Notes under the pieces: generated by a model
The model's database searches: none
The model's input: the letters and a program-made list of their open reading frames with translations, nothing else
What the model was told of the DNA's origin: nothing
NCBI GenBank assembly: GCA_017539215.1
Contig: JAFYHI010000019.1
Span: 1-58,017 of the forward strand
Origin: Clostridia bacterium
GTDB lineage: Bacteria; Bacillota; Clostridia; Christensenellales; CAG-138
Direction of reading: 5' to 3'
DNA length: 58,017 bases
Part shown: piece by piece, positions 26,774 through 36,398 of the stretch
Position numbering within the stretch: position 1 is the first letter of the stretch
Layout: each line of letters begins with the position of its first letter
Translations under genes and position numbers: made by a program

Positions 26774-28519
26774 TTAGTTGCTTGTTTTCTTTTTGTTTCT
26801 TATCTCATCTATCATATGCTCATCGTCAAGGGCAGCTGTATTGTTCCCTTGCGACCTATATAGTTTTGCTCTTTCAATATAAGCATCTTCATAATTTTGA
26901 TCCAGCGCTATTGCTGCAGTGTATTCTTTTAATGCATTTTCAAGGTCCTTTGTTTTTTGATACAGCGTTCCAAGATTCATATGAGGAACTGCAAATCGGG
27001 GGTCTTTATTAACTGCCTCTGTAAAATCATTTTTTGCCTTATTATACTTCCCATCACATAGATAAGCGTATCCACGTGCATTATATCCATCCGCATCATA
27101 GCGTCTTTGATTGATGAATTTACTGAAATCTTCTATTGCGCTAGTGTAATTGCCCAGTTTCGCAAAGCACATTCCACGGCTATAATAAGCTTTTGAATAA
27201 TTCGGTTTCAACTCTATTGCCTTATCAAAATCTTTTATTGCTTCTTCATCTTTTCCCTGTTTAGCATAAGCATTTCCACGAGAATAATAGTACCCTTCAT
27301 AATAAGGAAACTCCCGTATGCACTTATTATACTTCTCTATTGCGTCATCACACTTGCCCTCATCAAATGCTCGATCACCACGGATGTAGTAATCTAAAAC
27401 CGTGAGCTCGCCTTTTTTCTCACGTTCCTCCTCGTCTTTCTTTTCTGCTTCAGTCAGTCTTTCGAGAGCGCGATCTCGCTCCGCTCCACATTCATTTCCG
27501 CGTCTTTTCCACTCTGCCCATTGTTTATAGTAGTCTTCAAATCTTTCCCTTGCATTATTCTCTAGCAGCCTTCCTGTCTTCGTTGGGATGATGGAATCCC
27601 CAAGGAACGCCTCTCCTATAGTCAACATTGCATCATCGAAACCGCTTATCTCAAAAAACATTCCTCTCTTGGAAGCAACGAGTTCCTCAACTTTCTCTGC
27701 CGGTTCTTCTCCCTTCATCAAGCACCAATAAATAGCTTTCATTCGAGTATCTTTCTCATTAAGAAATGACATCAAGCTCTTATCGCCCCCGGCATAACCA
27801 ATGACAATAGGGATATATCGTTTGAAAAGATCTCTAAGCACTGCTTTCCATCCTTCGCTTAGTTCGCTTGTAGATTCTTTGTCGTTCATTGGTTCATAGA
27901 ACAGTCCTCGATGAACCTTGGCAACTATTGGTCGCTGTTGTCTATCAGGATCCAAGTGTTTAGCTAAAGATTCATGTGCAACAACAAGGGGCCTCTTTTC
28001 AGTGAACATAAAGAGCGCGTCTTCGGTCAAACTGTCGAAATTGGTGGTAATTACTACATCAATGCCATTATCCTCGGCAAGCAAGCGCGCAAGCGGATGG
28101 TATCCTACGCTCGGTTTTGCCTTTTCCATAAGCTGTGAAAGGTATGCATAGCCGTTATTCATATCCGGATAAAAGCGAAGTTTATAGATATCAAAATAGT
28201 ATTTGCTGGGGATATGGTTACCGAGCTCCTTTGAGGCCCTCCATGCTTTTTCTAATTCTTCAAACGTAGTATCGATTTTCCCATCGGAAAAGAGTGTATC
28301 TGCATCATTTTTTGTGTCTTTAGGATCTCTGGCATCTGAATTGCCATCAGATGATTCACCCATAAGACAATCCAGCCAGCGTTTCTCAAGCGTTCGTCCC
28401 ATTGGTATCCCTGATGTTACAGATGCACCCGAACCTAAAATGAAGCAGAACTTATTTTTATTTGCCGTAGATTCTTTTAGTATGCTAACGAGCTTACTTA
28501 TTGAATACTTATGTACCAT
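26774..28519 (-). CDS. SIR2-like domain and TPR protein (copy 1, AT-rich)
   Basis: This 581-residue protein has the same plan as its neighbour: GSGASVTSGIP at 29-39, VITTNFDSLTEDALFMFTE, AKVHRGLFYEP, IVIGYAGGDKSLM, a K/E-rich linker, and about six TPRs (AIKDFDKAIELKPNYSKAYY, NYTSAIEDFSKF, NALKEYTAAIALDQNYEDAY). The base composition is clearly more AT-rich than the copy beside it and the rest of the window, especially in the TPR half, which suggests recent acquisition. The start at 28517-28519 follows GGGGGTG. It is first in the run and has a consensus promoter. A NAD-consuming defence role is likely but unproven. Confidence 0.88.
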   Translation of the reverse strand: MVHKYSISKLVSILKESTANKNKFCFILGSGASVTSGIPMGRTLEKRWLDCLMGESSDGNSDARDPKDTKNDADTLFSDGKIDTTFEELEKAWRASKELGNHIPSKYYFDIYKLRFYPDMNNGYAYLSQLMEKAKPSVGYHPLARLLAEDNGIDVVITTNFDSLTEDALFMFTEKRPLVVAHESLAKHLDPDRQQRPIVAKVHRGLFYEPMNDKESTSELSEGWKAVLRDLFKRYIPIVIGYAGGDKSLMSFLNEKDTRMKAIYWCLMKGEEPAEKVEELVASKRGMFFEISGFDDAMLTIGEAFLGDSIIPTKTGRLLENNARERFEDYYKQWAEWKRRGNECGAERDRALERLTEAEKKDEEEREKKGELTVLDYYIRGDRAFDEGKCDDAIEKYNKCIREFPYYEGYYYSRGNAYAKQGKDEEAIKDFDKAIELKPNYSKAYYSRGMCFAKLGNYTSAIEDFSKFINQRRYDADGYNARGYAYLCDGKYNKAKNDFTEAVNKDPRFAVPHMNLGTLYQKTKDLENALKEYTAAIALDQNYEDAYIERAKLYRSQGNNTAALDDEHMIDEIRNKKKTSN

Positions 28520-28541
28520 CTGCGCACCCCCGTTCCCCGAA

Positions 28542-28570
28542 ATTATACCATCTTCGCCCTTTTTTGTCAA
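28542..28570 (-). promoter_or_regulatory. Consensus sigma-A promoter of the SIR2-TPR operon
   Basis: On the minus strand a perfect TTGACA (28565-28570), 17 bases, and a perfect TATAAT (28542-28547). It is among the strongest promoters in the window. Confidence 0.9.
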
Positions 28571-28598
28571 CGGAGCGGGGCCTTTCGGCCCCGCTCCG
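28571..28598. terminator. Perfect hairpin directly upstream of the SIR2-TPR promoter
   Basis: A 12-base stem CGGAGCGGGGCC / GGCCCCGCTCCG with a TTTC loop. No T-run follows on either strand. It may terminate the EFR1 operon or act in the promoter region. Confidence 0.55.
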
Positions 28599-28630
28599 TA
28601 CACTAAACCTGTTATTCTGCTTTCGGGCCC

Positions 28631-29377
28631 TTACCCCCGCGCCTTCTCCATCTCCCTCTCATCCGTCAGGGGGCAGAAATAGCGGAACTTCTTTTTGAAC
28701 CGGCCGAACCGCACGGAGTGCGCGGGGCAGCGGTGGTAGCAGGCGAGGCAGGCGATGCATTTATCCCCGTGAACGGGGCCGTTTTCGCCCATGGTGATAT
28801 TGCCCGCGGGGCAGATGCGGGCGCATTTGCCGCAGCGGGTGCAGGAGTCGTCCGTATGCAGGCGGGCGCCCATCTTCTGCCACGCCTCGCGCATTTGGGG
28901 CGTGTCGGCGCGGCCTCCCTTTTTGCGGCGGGGCGGCGTGGGCGTACCCTCCCGTATGGCGGATATAATGGCGTCGAGCTTTTCCGGCGCCTTTTTGCAG
29001 ACCTTTTTGACGTGAGAACGGGGCACGTTCATGAACACGGTGAAGGTCTCGACCATTTTCAGCGTGAACACGCCGCGGCATTCAAGCCCAGCCGCGGTCA
29101 CGGCGTCGAAAGCCGCGCGGTCGGCGCCCATCACCGCGCCGCCGTACGTCAGCACCACCCAGACGGGAGCCTCGGTTTTAAGCTCTGCTATAAAGTCCGC
29201 CGTGGGCACGGGCAGCCCCAGCGCGTATATGGGAGAAACGATTATGACCCGCGAGGCGTCGGATACCGGCTCCGCGCCCGTTATAGGCAGAAGCCTGCCC
29301 CGAAGCGCCTCCGCAATGCGGCCCGCTGCCCAGAACGAGTTGCCCGTTGCCGAAAAAAAGAATACGTCCGTGTTCAT
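28631..29377 (-). CDS. EFR1-family flavodoxin-ferredoxin fusion
   Basis: This 248-residue protein has an N-terminal flavodoxin-like domain (FFFSATGNSFWAAGRIAEAL at about 6-25 binds the flavin phosphate; YGGAVMGAD). Two 4Fe-4S clusters follow near the C-terminus (CTRCGKCARICPAGNI and CIACLACYHRCPAHSV). EFR1 proteins are common in anaerobic Clostridia and are thought to shuttle electrons. The start is ATG 29375-29377 behind AAAGGAGC. It is last in a leftward three-gene run. Confidence 0.92.
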   Translation of the reverse strand: MNTDVFFFSATGNSFWAAGRIAEALRGRLLPITGAEPVSDASRVIIVSPIYALGLPVPTADFIAELKTEAPVWVVLTYGGAVMGADRAAFDAVTAAGLECRGVFTLKMVETFTVFMNVPRSHVKKVCKKAPEKLDAIISAIREGTPTPPRRKKGGRADTPQMREAWQKMGARLHTDDSCTRCGKCARICPAGNITMGENGPVHGDKCIACLACYHRCPAHSVRFGRFKKKFRYFCPLTDEREMEKARG

Positions 29378-29406
29378 AAAGCTCCTTTCCGCTGTGTAAA
29401 AAAGTG

Positions 29407-30177
29407 TCAGACCGGGTTGCCCACGGGTATCTGCCTGCGTACGGAGAGCGCCTCTTCGGGGTCGAACTCGACCGTAAGCACTTCCTCCCCCGCCCCTGCG
29501 CGGGCGATCACGCGCCCCCACGGGGACACGGCTATGGAGTTGCCGTACGAAACGTACGGGCCGCGCTCGTCCCTTGCGGGAGCGCAGCCGAAAGTGAACG
29601 CCTGCAGATCGACGGCGCGGGCGCGGAACAGCAGCTCCCAATGAAGCGGGCCGGTGGTCATATTGAACGCGGCGGGCACGAAGAGCGCGTTAACGCCGCG
29701 CATTTTGCAGATAAACTCGGGAAAGCGCACGTCAAAGCAGACGCATACGCCGGACTTGCCCGCAGGGCCCGAAAACACGGTGGGGCCGGATCCTGCGGTG
29801 AACGTGTCGGATTCGCGGAAGCGCTGCCCGCCCCGAACGTCTATGTCAAAAAGATGCGCCTTGCGGTGACGGGCAAGTATGCCGCCCGCGTCCGTCACAA
29901 GGCAGGTGTTATAAATGCGTCCGCCGTCGGACTCGGGGAAGCTCCCCCCTATCACGACCGCGCCCGTCTCCCGCGCAAAGTCCAAAAGCGTCTGAGTCAC
30001 GGGGCCTCCCACGGGCTCCGCATTGCGCCCGAACGACTCTGTGCTGTACGGGCAGCAGAACATCTCGGGCAGCATTATGATATCGGCGCCTGCGGCGCTT
30101 TTCACAAGCTCCCCGGCGTGCCGCAGGCTGACGGCCTTGTCGGGCGCAACGCTCATCTGTATCAAAGAAACCTTCAC
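29407..30177 (-). CDS. Carbon-nitrogen hydrolase (nitrilase superfamily, omega-amidase-like)
   Basis: This 256-residue enzyme has the Glu-Lys-Cys catalytic triad of the family: Glu in IIMLPEMFCCPYS, Lys in LARHRKAHLFDID, and Cys in SGVCVCFDVRFPEF. The overall pattern (GGSFPE, YNTC, NMTTGPLHWELLFRARAVD) resembles omega-amidase/NIT2-type amidases acting on alpha-keto acid amides. It is 27 bases after the orphan gene at 30205 and 29 bases before the EFR1 gene. The exact amide substrate is unknown. Confidence 0.93.
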   Translation of the reverse strand: MKVSLIQMSVAPDKAVSLRHAGELVKSAAGADIIMLPEMFCCPYSTESFGRNAEPVGGPVTQTLLDFARETGAVVIGGSFPESDGGRIYNTCLVTDAGGILARHRKAHLFDIDVRGGQRFRESDTFTAGSGPTVFSGPAGKSGVCVCFDVRFPEFICKMRGVNALFVPAAFNMTTGPLHWELLFRARAVDLQAFTFGCAPARDERGPYVSYGNSIAVSPWGRVIARAGAGEEVLTVEFDPEEALSVRRQIPVGNPV

Positions 30178-30204
30178 TTTACCGTCCTTTCGGAAACCGC
30201 ATAT

Positions 30205-30939
30205 TCAGTCTTCCCTCATATAAACGTACGCGCGGCCCTCGCGCCGCCGCGACAGCGCCCCCACGGCCAGCATCACGGCGCACATTGCAGAGGCCGTCCT
30301 TTCGGGCAGCTTCTGCGCCCGCGCAAGCTCCTTTACCGTAAAGCCGTCCGGCAAGCCCTCCGGCAGCAGGGCGAGGTGGTCCGCCTTTTGCGAGAGAGGA
30401 TATTCCTCCGCAAGGCGCACGGGGACCAGCTCGTATTTTAACGGACGGGGTCCGCGCCTGCCGACAGCGCCGTTTGCAATGCGGTATTCCTCGGCGTCGA
30501 GCACCGGCACCGTCACGGTCAGAAGCGGGTTTTTAAGCTCCTCCCGAATGTGGACGAGACCCGAAAAAGCGTCCTCCACCCTGCCCTTTTTGGGCGAAAG
30601 CCGCGGCCGCGTCAGCTCGCCTGTCGCGGGATCGAGATAGATAAGGCTCCTTCGGCGAACTATTGGATGCACCACGGTGACGGGGATCCCCCCATACGCG
30701 GCAAGCTTGCGGCGTAGCGCAAAGAGGCCGCCCGTCTGTATCTCCGTAATGCCGCGCTCGTTCAGAATATCCGCAACAAAGCCGTTGACGGGCTGCTCAT
30801 GCCTGCCCTCGTCAGGTTCGTAATAGTACTTCAATGCGGAATGCAGGGACTTTTCTCCCAGCATCCCTATGCCGCCACCCTCCGCTTTTCGCAGGAGAGC
30901 CCTTGCGCAGGCGGCCTCAAATCGCGTTTCGTCAACCAT
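30205..30939 (-). CDS. Uncharacterised conserved protein with nuclease-like core and winged-helix end
   Basis: This 244-residue protein begins MVDETRFEAACARALLRKAE and contains GEKSLHSALKYYYEPDEG then VNGFVADILNERGITEIQTG. The Glu...Asp-Ile...Glu-Ile-Gln arrangement resembles a PD-(D/E)XK nuclease core, and RRKLAAYGG follows. The last 60 residues (FTVKELARAQKLPERTASAM ... GRAYVYMRED) look like a winged helix with a basic wing. The start follows GCGGAGG by 5 bases. The nuclease idea rests on motif spacing only. It is first in a run with the nitrilase and EFR1 genes. Confidence 0.75.
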   Translation of the reverse strand: MVDETRFEAACARALLRKAEGGGIGMLGEKSLHSALKYYYEPDEGRHEQPVNGFVADILNERGITEIQTGGLFALRRKLAAYGGIPVTVVHPIVRRRSLIYLDPATGELTRPRLSPKKGRVEDAFSGLVHIREELKNPLLTVTVPVLDAEEYRIANGAVGRRGPRPLKYELVPVRLAEEYPLSQKADHLALLPEGLPDGFTVKELARAQKLPERTASAMCAVMLAVGALSRRREGRAYVYMRED

Positions 30940-30959
30940 AATGCCTCCGCGTTTTGTAT

Positions 30960-30988
30960 ATTGTACCACTTGGAGCCGCGCGTTTCAA
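30960..30988 (-). promoter_or_regulatory. Sigma-A promoter of the 30205-28631 run
   Basis: On the minus strand TTGAAA (30983-30988), 17 bases, TACAAT (30960-30965). Confidence 0.75.
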
Positions 30989-31013
30989 GGCGTAGGACAG
31001 TATAAAAAAACTG

Positions 31014-31043
31014 TGGACAAAAGGCATATCCTTCTGCTATAAT
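31014..31043 (+). promoter_or_regulatory. Sigma-A promoter of the zinc-ribbon protein gene
   Basis: TGGACA (31014-31019), 18 bases, TATAAT (31038-31043). The ATG chosen at 31135 leaves a leader of about 85 bases. Confidence 0.7.
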
Positions 31044-31134
31044 ATATTTGTTGAAACGTGTCCGCCCCAAACGCGGGCAAAACGATATCGGCGCATTCGC
31101 CGGGAAAGGCTGCCTTTTTGGGCATGGTGATAGT

Positions 31135-33040
<1,906 letters not shown>

Positions 33041-33049
33041 ATAAAGCTT

Positions 33050-33853
33050 TTACGCCGCCGCTCTGCGCGACTTTGCGGTAAGCAGCCTTGCGGCGGTAAA
33101 AACGAGCCACGCGCAAAGCGTGAAGCCCAGCAGGTAGACCGCAAGGAATACGGGCCACGGCGTATTCTCCCATACGACGGAGAGCAGGGGCAGGGTCGAC
33201 GGGAACTTGGGCGATATGAAGAACATATTAAAGGTCTCGTCGGTAAAGCGCGGCACGACCATATCGAGCGCGAGCGCGGTGCAGACGAGCGCAAGGAACA
33301 CCGGCACGCCCGCGGCAAAAAAGCGCCCGTTAAGCGATCGCCTGTGCCGCGCGATGAAAAACGCGCCGAGGGCCATCTGCGAGCCGTGCCAGAACATGGT
33401 TTGAATGTTTATGCCGATGGTGCCGACAAACACCGTTGAAGGGTAGAACATGACCGCCGTGCCCGCAAAGAACGAGTAAAACGCCAAAAACGCCACCGCG
33501 CCGCGCCGCAGACCGCTGCCCTCCCGCGAGAGGAACACGAGCGGCAGTATGTAAAGCGGGCATGAACACAGCTGGAACGGAAACGCGTACCATTGATAAT
33601 CCCAATAGGGCGCGCCGCCGTTGTAGTTAAAAGAAAAATTGATCTGCTTATAGGTCTCGAAAAGCACGAACAGCACCCACCAAACGGCGCAGATACTGCG
33701 AAAGCTCCTGTCTTTGACGTCCTTTGCCGCAACGCAAAGAAACACCGCCAAAGCAAGAGCCGCCGCAAACGAACATAAATGAAAAACGCCGTAGGGGACG
33801 GGGACCGTCATTTGCCCGTCGAGAAAATCGAGTATCTCTGCCATAAGCCGCAC
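33050..33853 (-). CDS. YwaF/TIGR02206-family integral membrane protein
   Basis: This 267-residue protein has about seven membrane helices. The pattern fits the YwaF (TMEM164-like) family: VFHLCSFAAALALA, FETYKQINFSFNYNGGAPYW, WYAFPFQLCSCPLYILPLVF, TIGINIQTMFWHGSQMALG. Function is unknown. The GTG at 33853 lies 11 bases after AAGGAG; an in-frame ATG three codons later is an alternative. It is transcribed from its own consensus promoter, divergent from bioY. Confidence 0.88.
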   Translation of the reverse strand: MRLMAEILDFLDGQMTVPVPYGVFHLCSFAAALALAVFLCVAAKDVKDRSFRSICAVWWVLFVLFETYKQINFSFNYNGGAPYWDYQWYAFPFQLCSCPLYILPLVFLSREGSGLRRGAVAFLAFYSFFAGTAVMFYPSTVFVGTIGINIQTMFWHGSQMALGAFFIARHRRSLNGRFFAAGVPVFLALVCTALALDMVVPRFTDETFNMFFISPKFPSTLPLLSVVWENTPWPVFLAVYLLGFTLCAWLVFTAARLLTAKSRRAAA

Positions 33854-33887
33854 GAAGCCGTGCGCTCCTTCCGATTTGTAGGGTTAG

Positions 33888-33916
33888 ATTATATCCTCAC
33901 GCGCCTCCTCTGTCAA
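33888..33916 (-). promoter_or_regulatory. Consensus promoter of the YwaF-type gene
   Basis: On the minus strand TTGACA (33911-33916), 17 bases, TATAAT (33888-33893). Confidence 0.88.
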
Positions 33917-33944
33917 TATAATTGAACGAAAACCCGGCTAAAGG

Positions 33945-33973
33945 TTGACAGTTTTGGTTTCGGGCGTTAGAAT
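33945..33973 (+). promoter_or_regulatory. Sigma-A promoter of bioY
   Basis: TTGACA (33945-33950), 17 bases, TAGAAT (33968-33973). It diverges from the YwaF promoter with about 28 bases between the -35 boxes. No BirA operator was recognised. Confidence 0.8.
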
Positions 33974-34010
33974 ACCGCGTGTTTGAAAAAAATGAACAGG
34001 AGCCCTGTTT

Positions 34011-34550
34011 ATGCACAGAAAAGTTTTGCGTATTGTTCGGGTGGCGGTGACGGCCGCCCTGCTTGCGGTATGCTCTTGGGTAAGCCTGCCCTTCCCCGTG
34101 CCCATAACCCTGCAGACATTCGGCGTGTTTCTGGCGCTGACGGCCTGCGGCGGGCTTGAGGGCACGCTCGGGCTTTTGGTCTATATTGCGCTGGGCGCGG
34201 TGGGTCTGCCTGTGTTCGCGGGATTCTCCGGCGGCGTTTCCGCGCTTTTCGGCCCCACGGGCGGGTATATTTTCGGGTTTCTTTTGACGGGCGGAACAAA
34301 ACTCCTTTTCGAAAAGCTTTTCGGCAGGATCCGCCTTGAACTGCCCGCGCTTGCCTTGGGACTGCTGCTCTGCTACGCCTGCGGCACGGCGTGGTTTATG
34401 TTCGTTATGAATTCGCGCGGCGGAGCCTACACGGCGGGGTCAGCCCTTATGACCTGCGTCGTGCCCTTCATACTGCCCGACGCCGCCAAGCTCGCCCTCG
34501 GGTTCACCGTCGGACGCAGGCTCAGGCCCGTTATCGGCGGACAAACCTGA
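34011..34550 (+). CDS. bioY: Biotin transporter substrate-binding subunit BioY
   Basis: This 179-residue membrane S-component of an ECF-type biotin importer has about six helices. Typical BioY segments are WVSLPFPVPITLQTFGVFLA near the N-terminus (the biotin-site loop), VYIALGAVGLPVFAGFSGG and GPTGGYIFGF. No EcfAA'T genes are nearby, so it must share an energising module encoded elsewhere. The last 111 bases overlap the 3' end of the convergent MATE gene. Confidence 0.95.
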   Translation: MHRKVLRIVRVAVTAALLAVCSWVSLPFPVPITLQTFGVFLALTACGGLEGTLGLLVYIALGAVGLPVFAGFSGGVSALFGPTGGYIFGFLLTGGTKLLFEKLFGRIRLELPALALGLLLCYACGTAWFMFVMNSRGGAYTAGSALMTCVVPFILPDAAKLALGFTVGRRLRPVIGGQT

Positions 34551-35891
34551 TCCCGCCCCTCTTTTGAGCAGCGCCAGCGCCGCGGCAAGCGAAATGCCGT
34601 CGACCATCGGCTGCACCCACATAAGGCCGTAAAGCGGCGCGGCAAGGTCCATCAAATACAGGAGCGGCAGATCGAGCAGACCCTTGCGCAGCACCGAGCA
34701 AACGAGCGCCGCACGGCTGCGTCCCTCGGCCTGAAACCTTATAATGACAGGATAACATACGCTCATCAGCGGCATGGCCGTCACCATGCGCCGCAGGAAC
34801 GCGGCGGCAAGCGCGACGGTTTTTTCATCGCCTATGAAAAGGGCCGCAAGCCGGGGCGCAAACGCCTCGTAGCAGACGAGGCACAGAAGCGAGAACCCAA
34901 ACGAAAGCGCCGTGCCGAACCTGAAGCAATCCCGTGCGCGGCGTGCGCTGCCCTTTGCGTGGTTAAAAGCCAGAAGCGGCAGGAGCCCCGTTGAAACGCC
35001 TATCGAAAAATACAGCGGGAGCTGATCGAGCTTTTTGACGATGCCCAGCGCAGCCACGGCCTCGGTGCCGTACCCGGATACGAAGTGCGCCTGAGCCGCG
35101 ACCGCCACCACGGTAAGCAGGTACTGCGCTGCAGAGGGAAAGCCCGTTTTTAACACGTCGCCCGAAACGGCGCGTACGTCCTCATGGCGGGGAAGCGCCG
35201 TCTTTACGACCGTTTCGCGTCGGTTTTTGCAGTAAACGGCTATGAAAACTCCGAGCGCCGCCGCGTTTGAAACCGCCGTCGCAAGCCCCGCGCCGGCCGC
35301 GCCGAGCCCCAAAAAGCGCGGCAGTATGAAAAACGGGTCGAGCAGGATATTAAGCAGGCCTCCCGCCGACAGCCCGAGCGAGGCCGCAAGCGCCCGTCCC
35401 TCGGCGCGGAAGAGGTTTGCGAACACGTTTGAAAGCACCGTGAATACGCCGCCCAGGAGTATGGCGTTTTTTGCGTACTCCACACAGAGAGGAAGGGTCT
35501 GCTCCTTTGCGCCCAAAAGGGTGAGCGCCGGGCGAAGCAGCGCCGCAAGAAGCCCCGTGAACAAAAGCGAAAACAAAAGCCCCGCCCACAGCGAAACGGA
35601 AGTGACGGCGGAGGCTTTTTTTCTGCTGCCCGCGCCCAGCGCCCTTGCCGCCGCAGCCGCGCCGCCCACGCCCACAAGGTTTGAGATGGCGGTGAGCATT
35701 ATGAAAGCGGGATAGCACACGGTGACGGAGGCCGTCTGTTTGGGGTCGTTCAAAAGCCCTACGAAATAGGTATCCGCAAGGCCGTACACAAGTGCTGTGA
35801 GCTGGCTTGCCACGGCGGGGGCCGCCTGACGAAGCACGGCTTTTTTGAAGGGCTCGCTTTCAAAAACGCGGAGCCTTTCCTCTGGGGTCAC
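34440..35891 (-). CDS. MATE-family multidrug/toxin efflux transporter
   Basis: This 483-residue exporter has twelve helices in two halves and the family N-terminal pattern AAPAVASQLTALVYGLADTYFVG. It exports drugs or metabolites in exchange for sodium or protons. The start chosen is GTG at 35889-35891, eight bases after GGGAGG; the ATG ten codons earlier lies inside a promoter-like TTGCTT-17-TATCAT and lacks a site. After helix twelve a hydrophilic tail of about 40 residues (DNGPEPASDGEPEGELGG) is encoded opposite the end of bioY, which is unusual. Confidence 0.93.
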   Translation of the reverse strand: MTPEERLRVFESEPFKKAVLRQAAPAVASQLTALVYGLADTYFVGLLNDPKQTASVTVCYPAFIMLTAISNLVGVGGAAAAARALGAGSRKKASAVTSVSLWAGLLFSLLFTGLLAALLRPALTLLGAKEQTLPLCVEYAKNAILLGGVFTVLSNVFANLFRAEGRALAASLGLSAGGLLNILLDPFFILPRFLGLGAAGAGLATAVSNAAALGVFIAVYCKNRRETVVKTALPRHEDVRAVSGDVLKTGFPSAAQYLLTVVAVAAQAHFVSGYGTEAVAALGIVKKLDQLPLYFSIGVSTGLLPLLAFNHAKGSARRARDCFRFGTALSFGFSLLCLVCYEAFAPRLAALFIGDEKTVALAAAFLRRMVTAMPLMSVCYPVIIRFQAEGRSRAALVCSVLRKGLLDLPLLYLMDLAAPLYGLMWVQPMVDGISLAAALALLKRGAGSGLSADNGPEPASDGEPEGELGGVGQYEGHDAGHKG

Positions 35892-35948
35892 TTTTTTCGC
35901 CTCCCGCGCGTATGATAGCATCTTCCGGGCGGTAAAGCAACCTCATTT

Positions 35949-35976
35949 CACGGGGCGGGCGGCGGAGCCGCCCGCC
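35949..35976. terminator. GC-rich hairpin after the cysteine-rich protein gene
   Basis: Twelve-base arms GGGGCGGGCGGC / GCCGCCCGCCCC. No T-run follows, so termination is not certain. Confidence 0.5.
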
Positions 35977-35986
35977 CCGCAGCCTC

Positions 35987-36205
35987 TCAGCAGCCGCAGC
36001 TGCTTCCGCCGCAGCCGCAGGAGCCGTTGTCACAGCCGTTGCCGAATGCGCCGAGAAGCGCCAGAATGATGATCCACCATGCGCTGCTGTTGGAGCTGCC
36101 GAAGCCCTCGAAGCGGTCATTGCCGCAGCCGCAGCCGTTGTTGCCGAACAGGAGCAGCAGGATGATGATCCACCAGGGGTCGTTGCCGAAATTGCCGTTG
36201 CACAT
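35987..36205 (-). CDS. Small cysteine-rich membrane protein with duplicated WWIII unit
   Basis: This 72-residue protein contains two copies of a unit: a WWII hydrophobic helix (PWWIIILLLLFG, AWWIIILALLGAFG) followed by a Gly/Asn/Cys stretch (NNGCGCGND; NGCDNGSCGCGGSSCGC). The start at 36203-36205 follows GGAGG by nine bases; the longer frame upstream has no site. It recalls small YjcZ-like sporulation/spore-coat proteins, but with many Cys. The internal duplication and Cys-rich tail suggest metal binding or disulphide cross-linking. Function is unknown. Confidence 0.8.
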   Translation of the reverse strand: MCNGNFGNDPWWIIILLLLFGNNGCGCGNDRFEGFGSSNSSAWWIIILALLGAFGNGCDNGSCGCGGSSCGC

Positions 36206-36330
36206 ATTTATGTTCCTCCATGGGATTTGATGCGTACGCGCCCGAAGGGGCCTCCGCTCGGGATATAATACGCTTTGGGCTGCAAAAGGGTGAATGCGTT
36301 TTTTTGTGCGCCGTAAACCCTCGAATCGGC

Positions 36331-36359
36331 TTGAAATCGCCCTCATAGTATGGTAGTAT
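36331..36359 (+). promoter_or_regulatory. Probable promoter of uppP
   Basis: TTGAAA (36331-36336), 17 bases, TAGTAT (36354-36359). A second TATAAT stands at 36370-36375 without a good -35. Confidence 0.55.
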
Positions 36360-36398
36360 AAAGAAGAGGTATAATGAGCTTTTATTTTCGGAGGAGCT

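Noticed and set aside
28571..28598. The perfect hairpin read as a standard terminator of the EFR1 run
   Set aside because: No T-run follows on the minus strand (TTGACAAAAAA instead), so ordinary intrinsic termination is doubtful; it is kept only as a hairpin.
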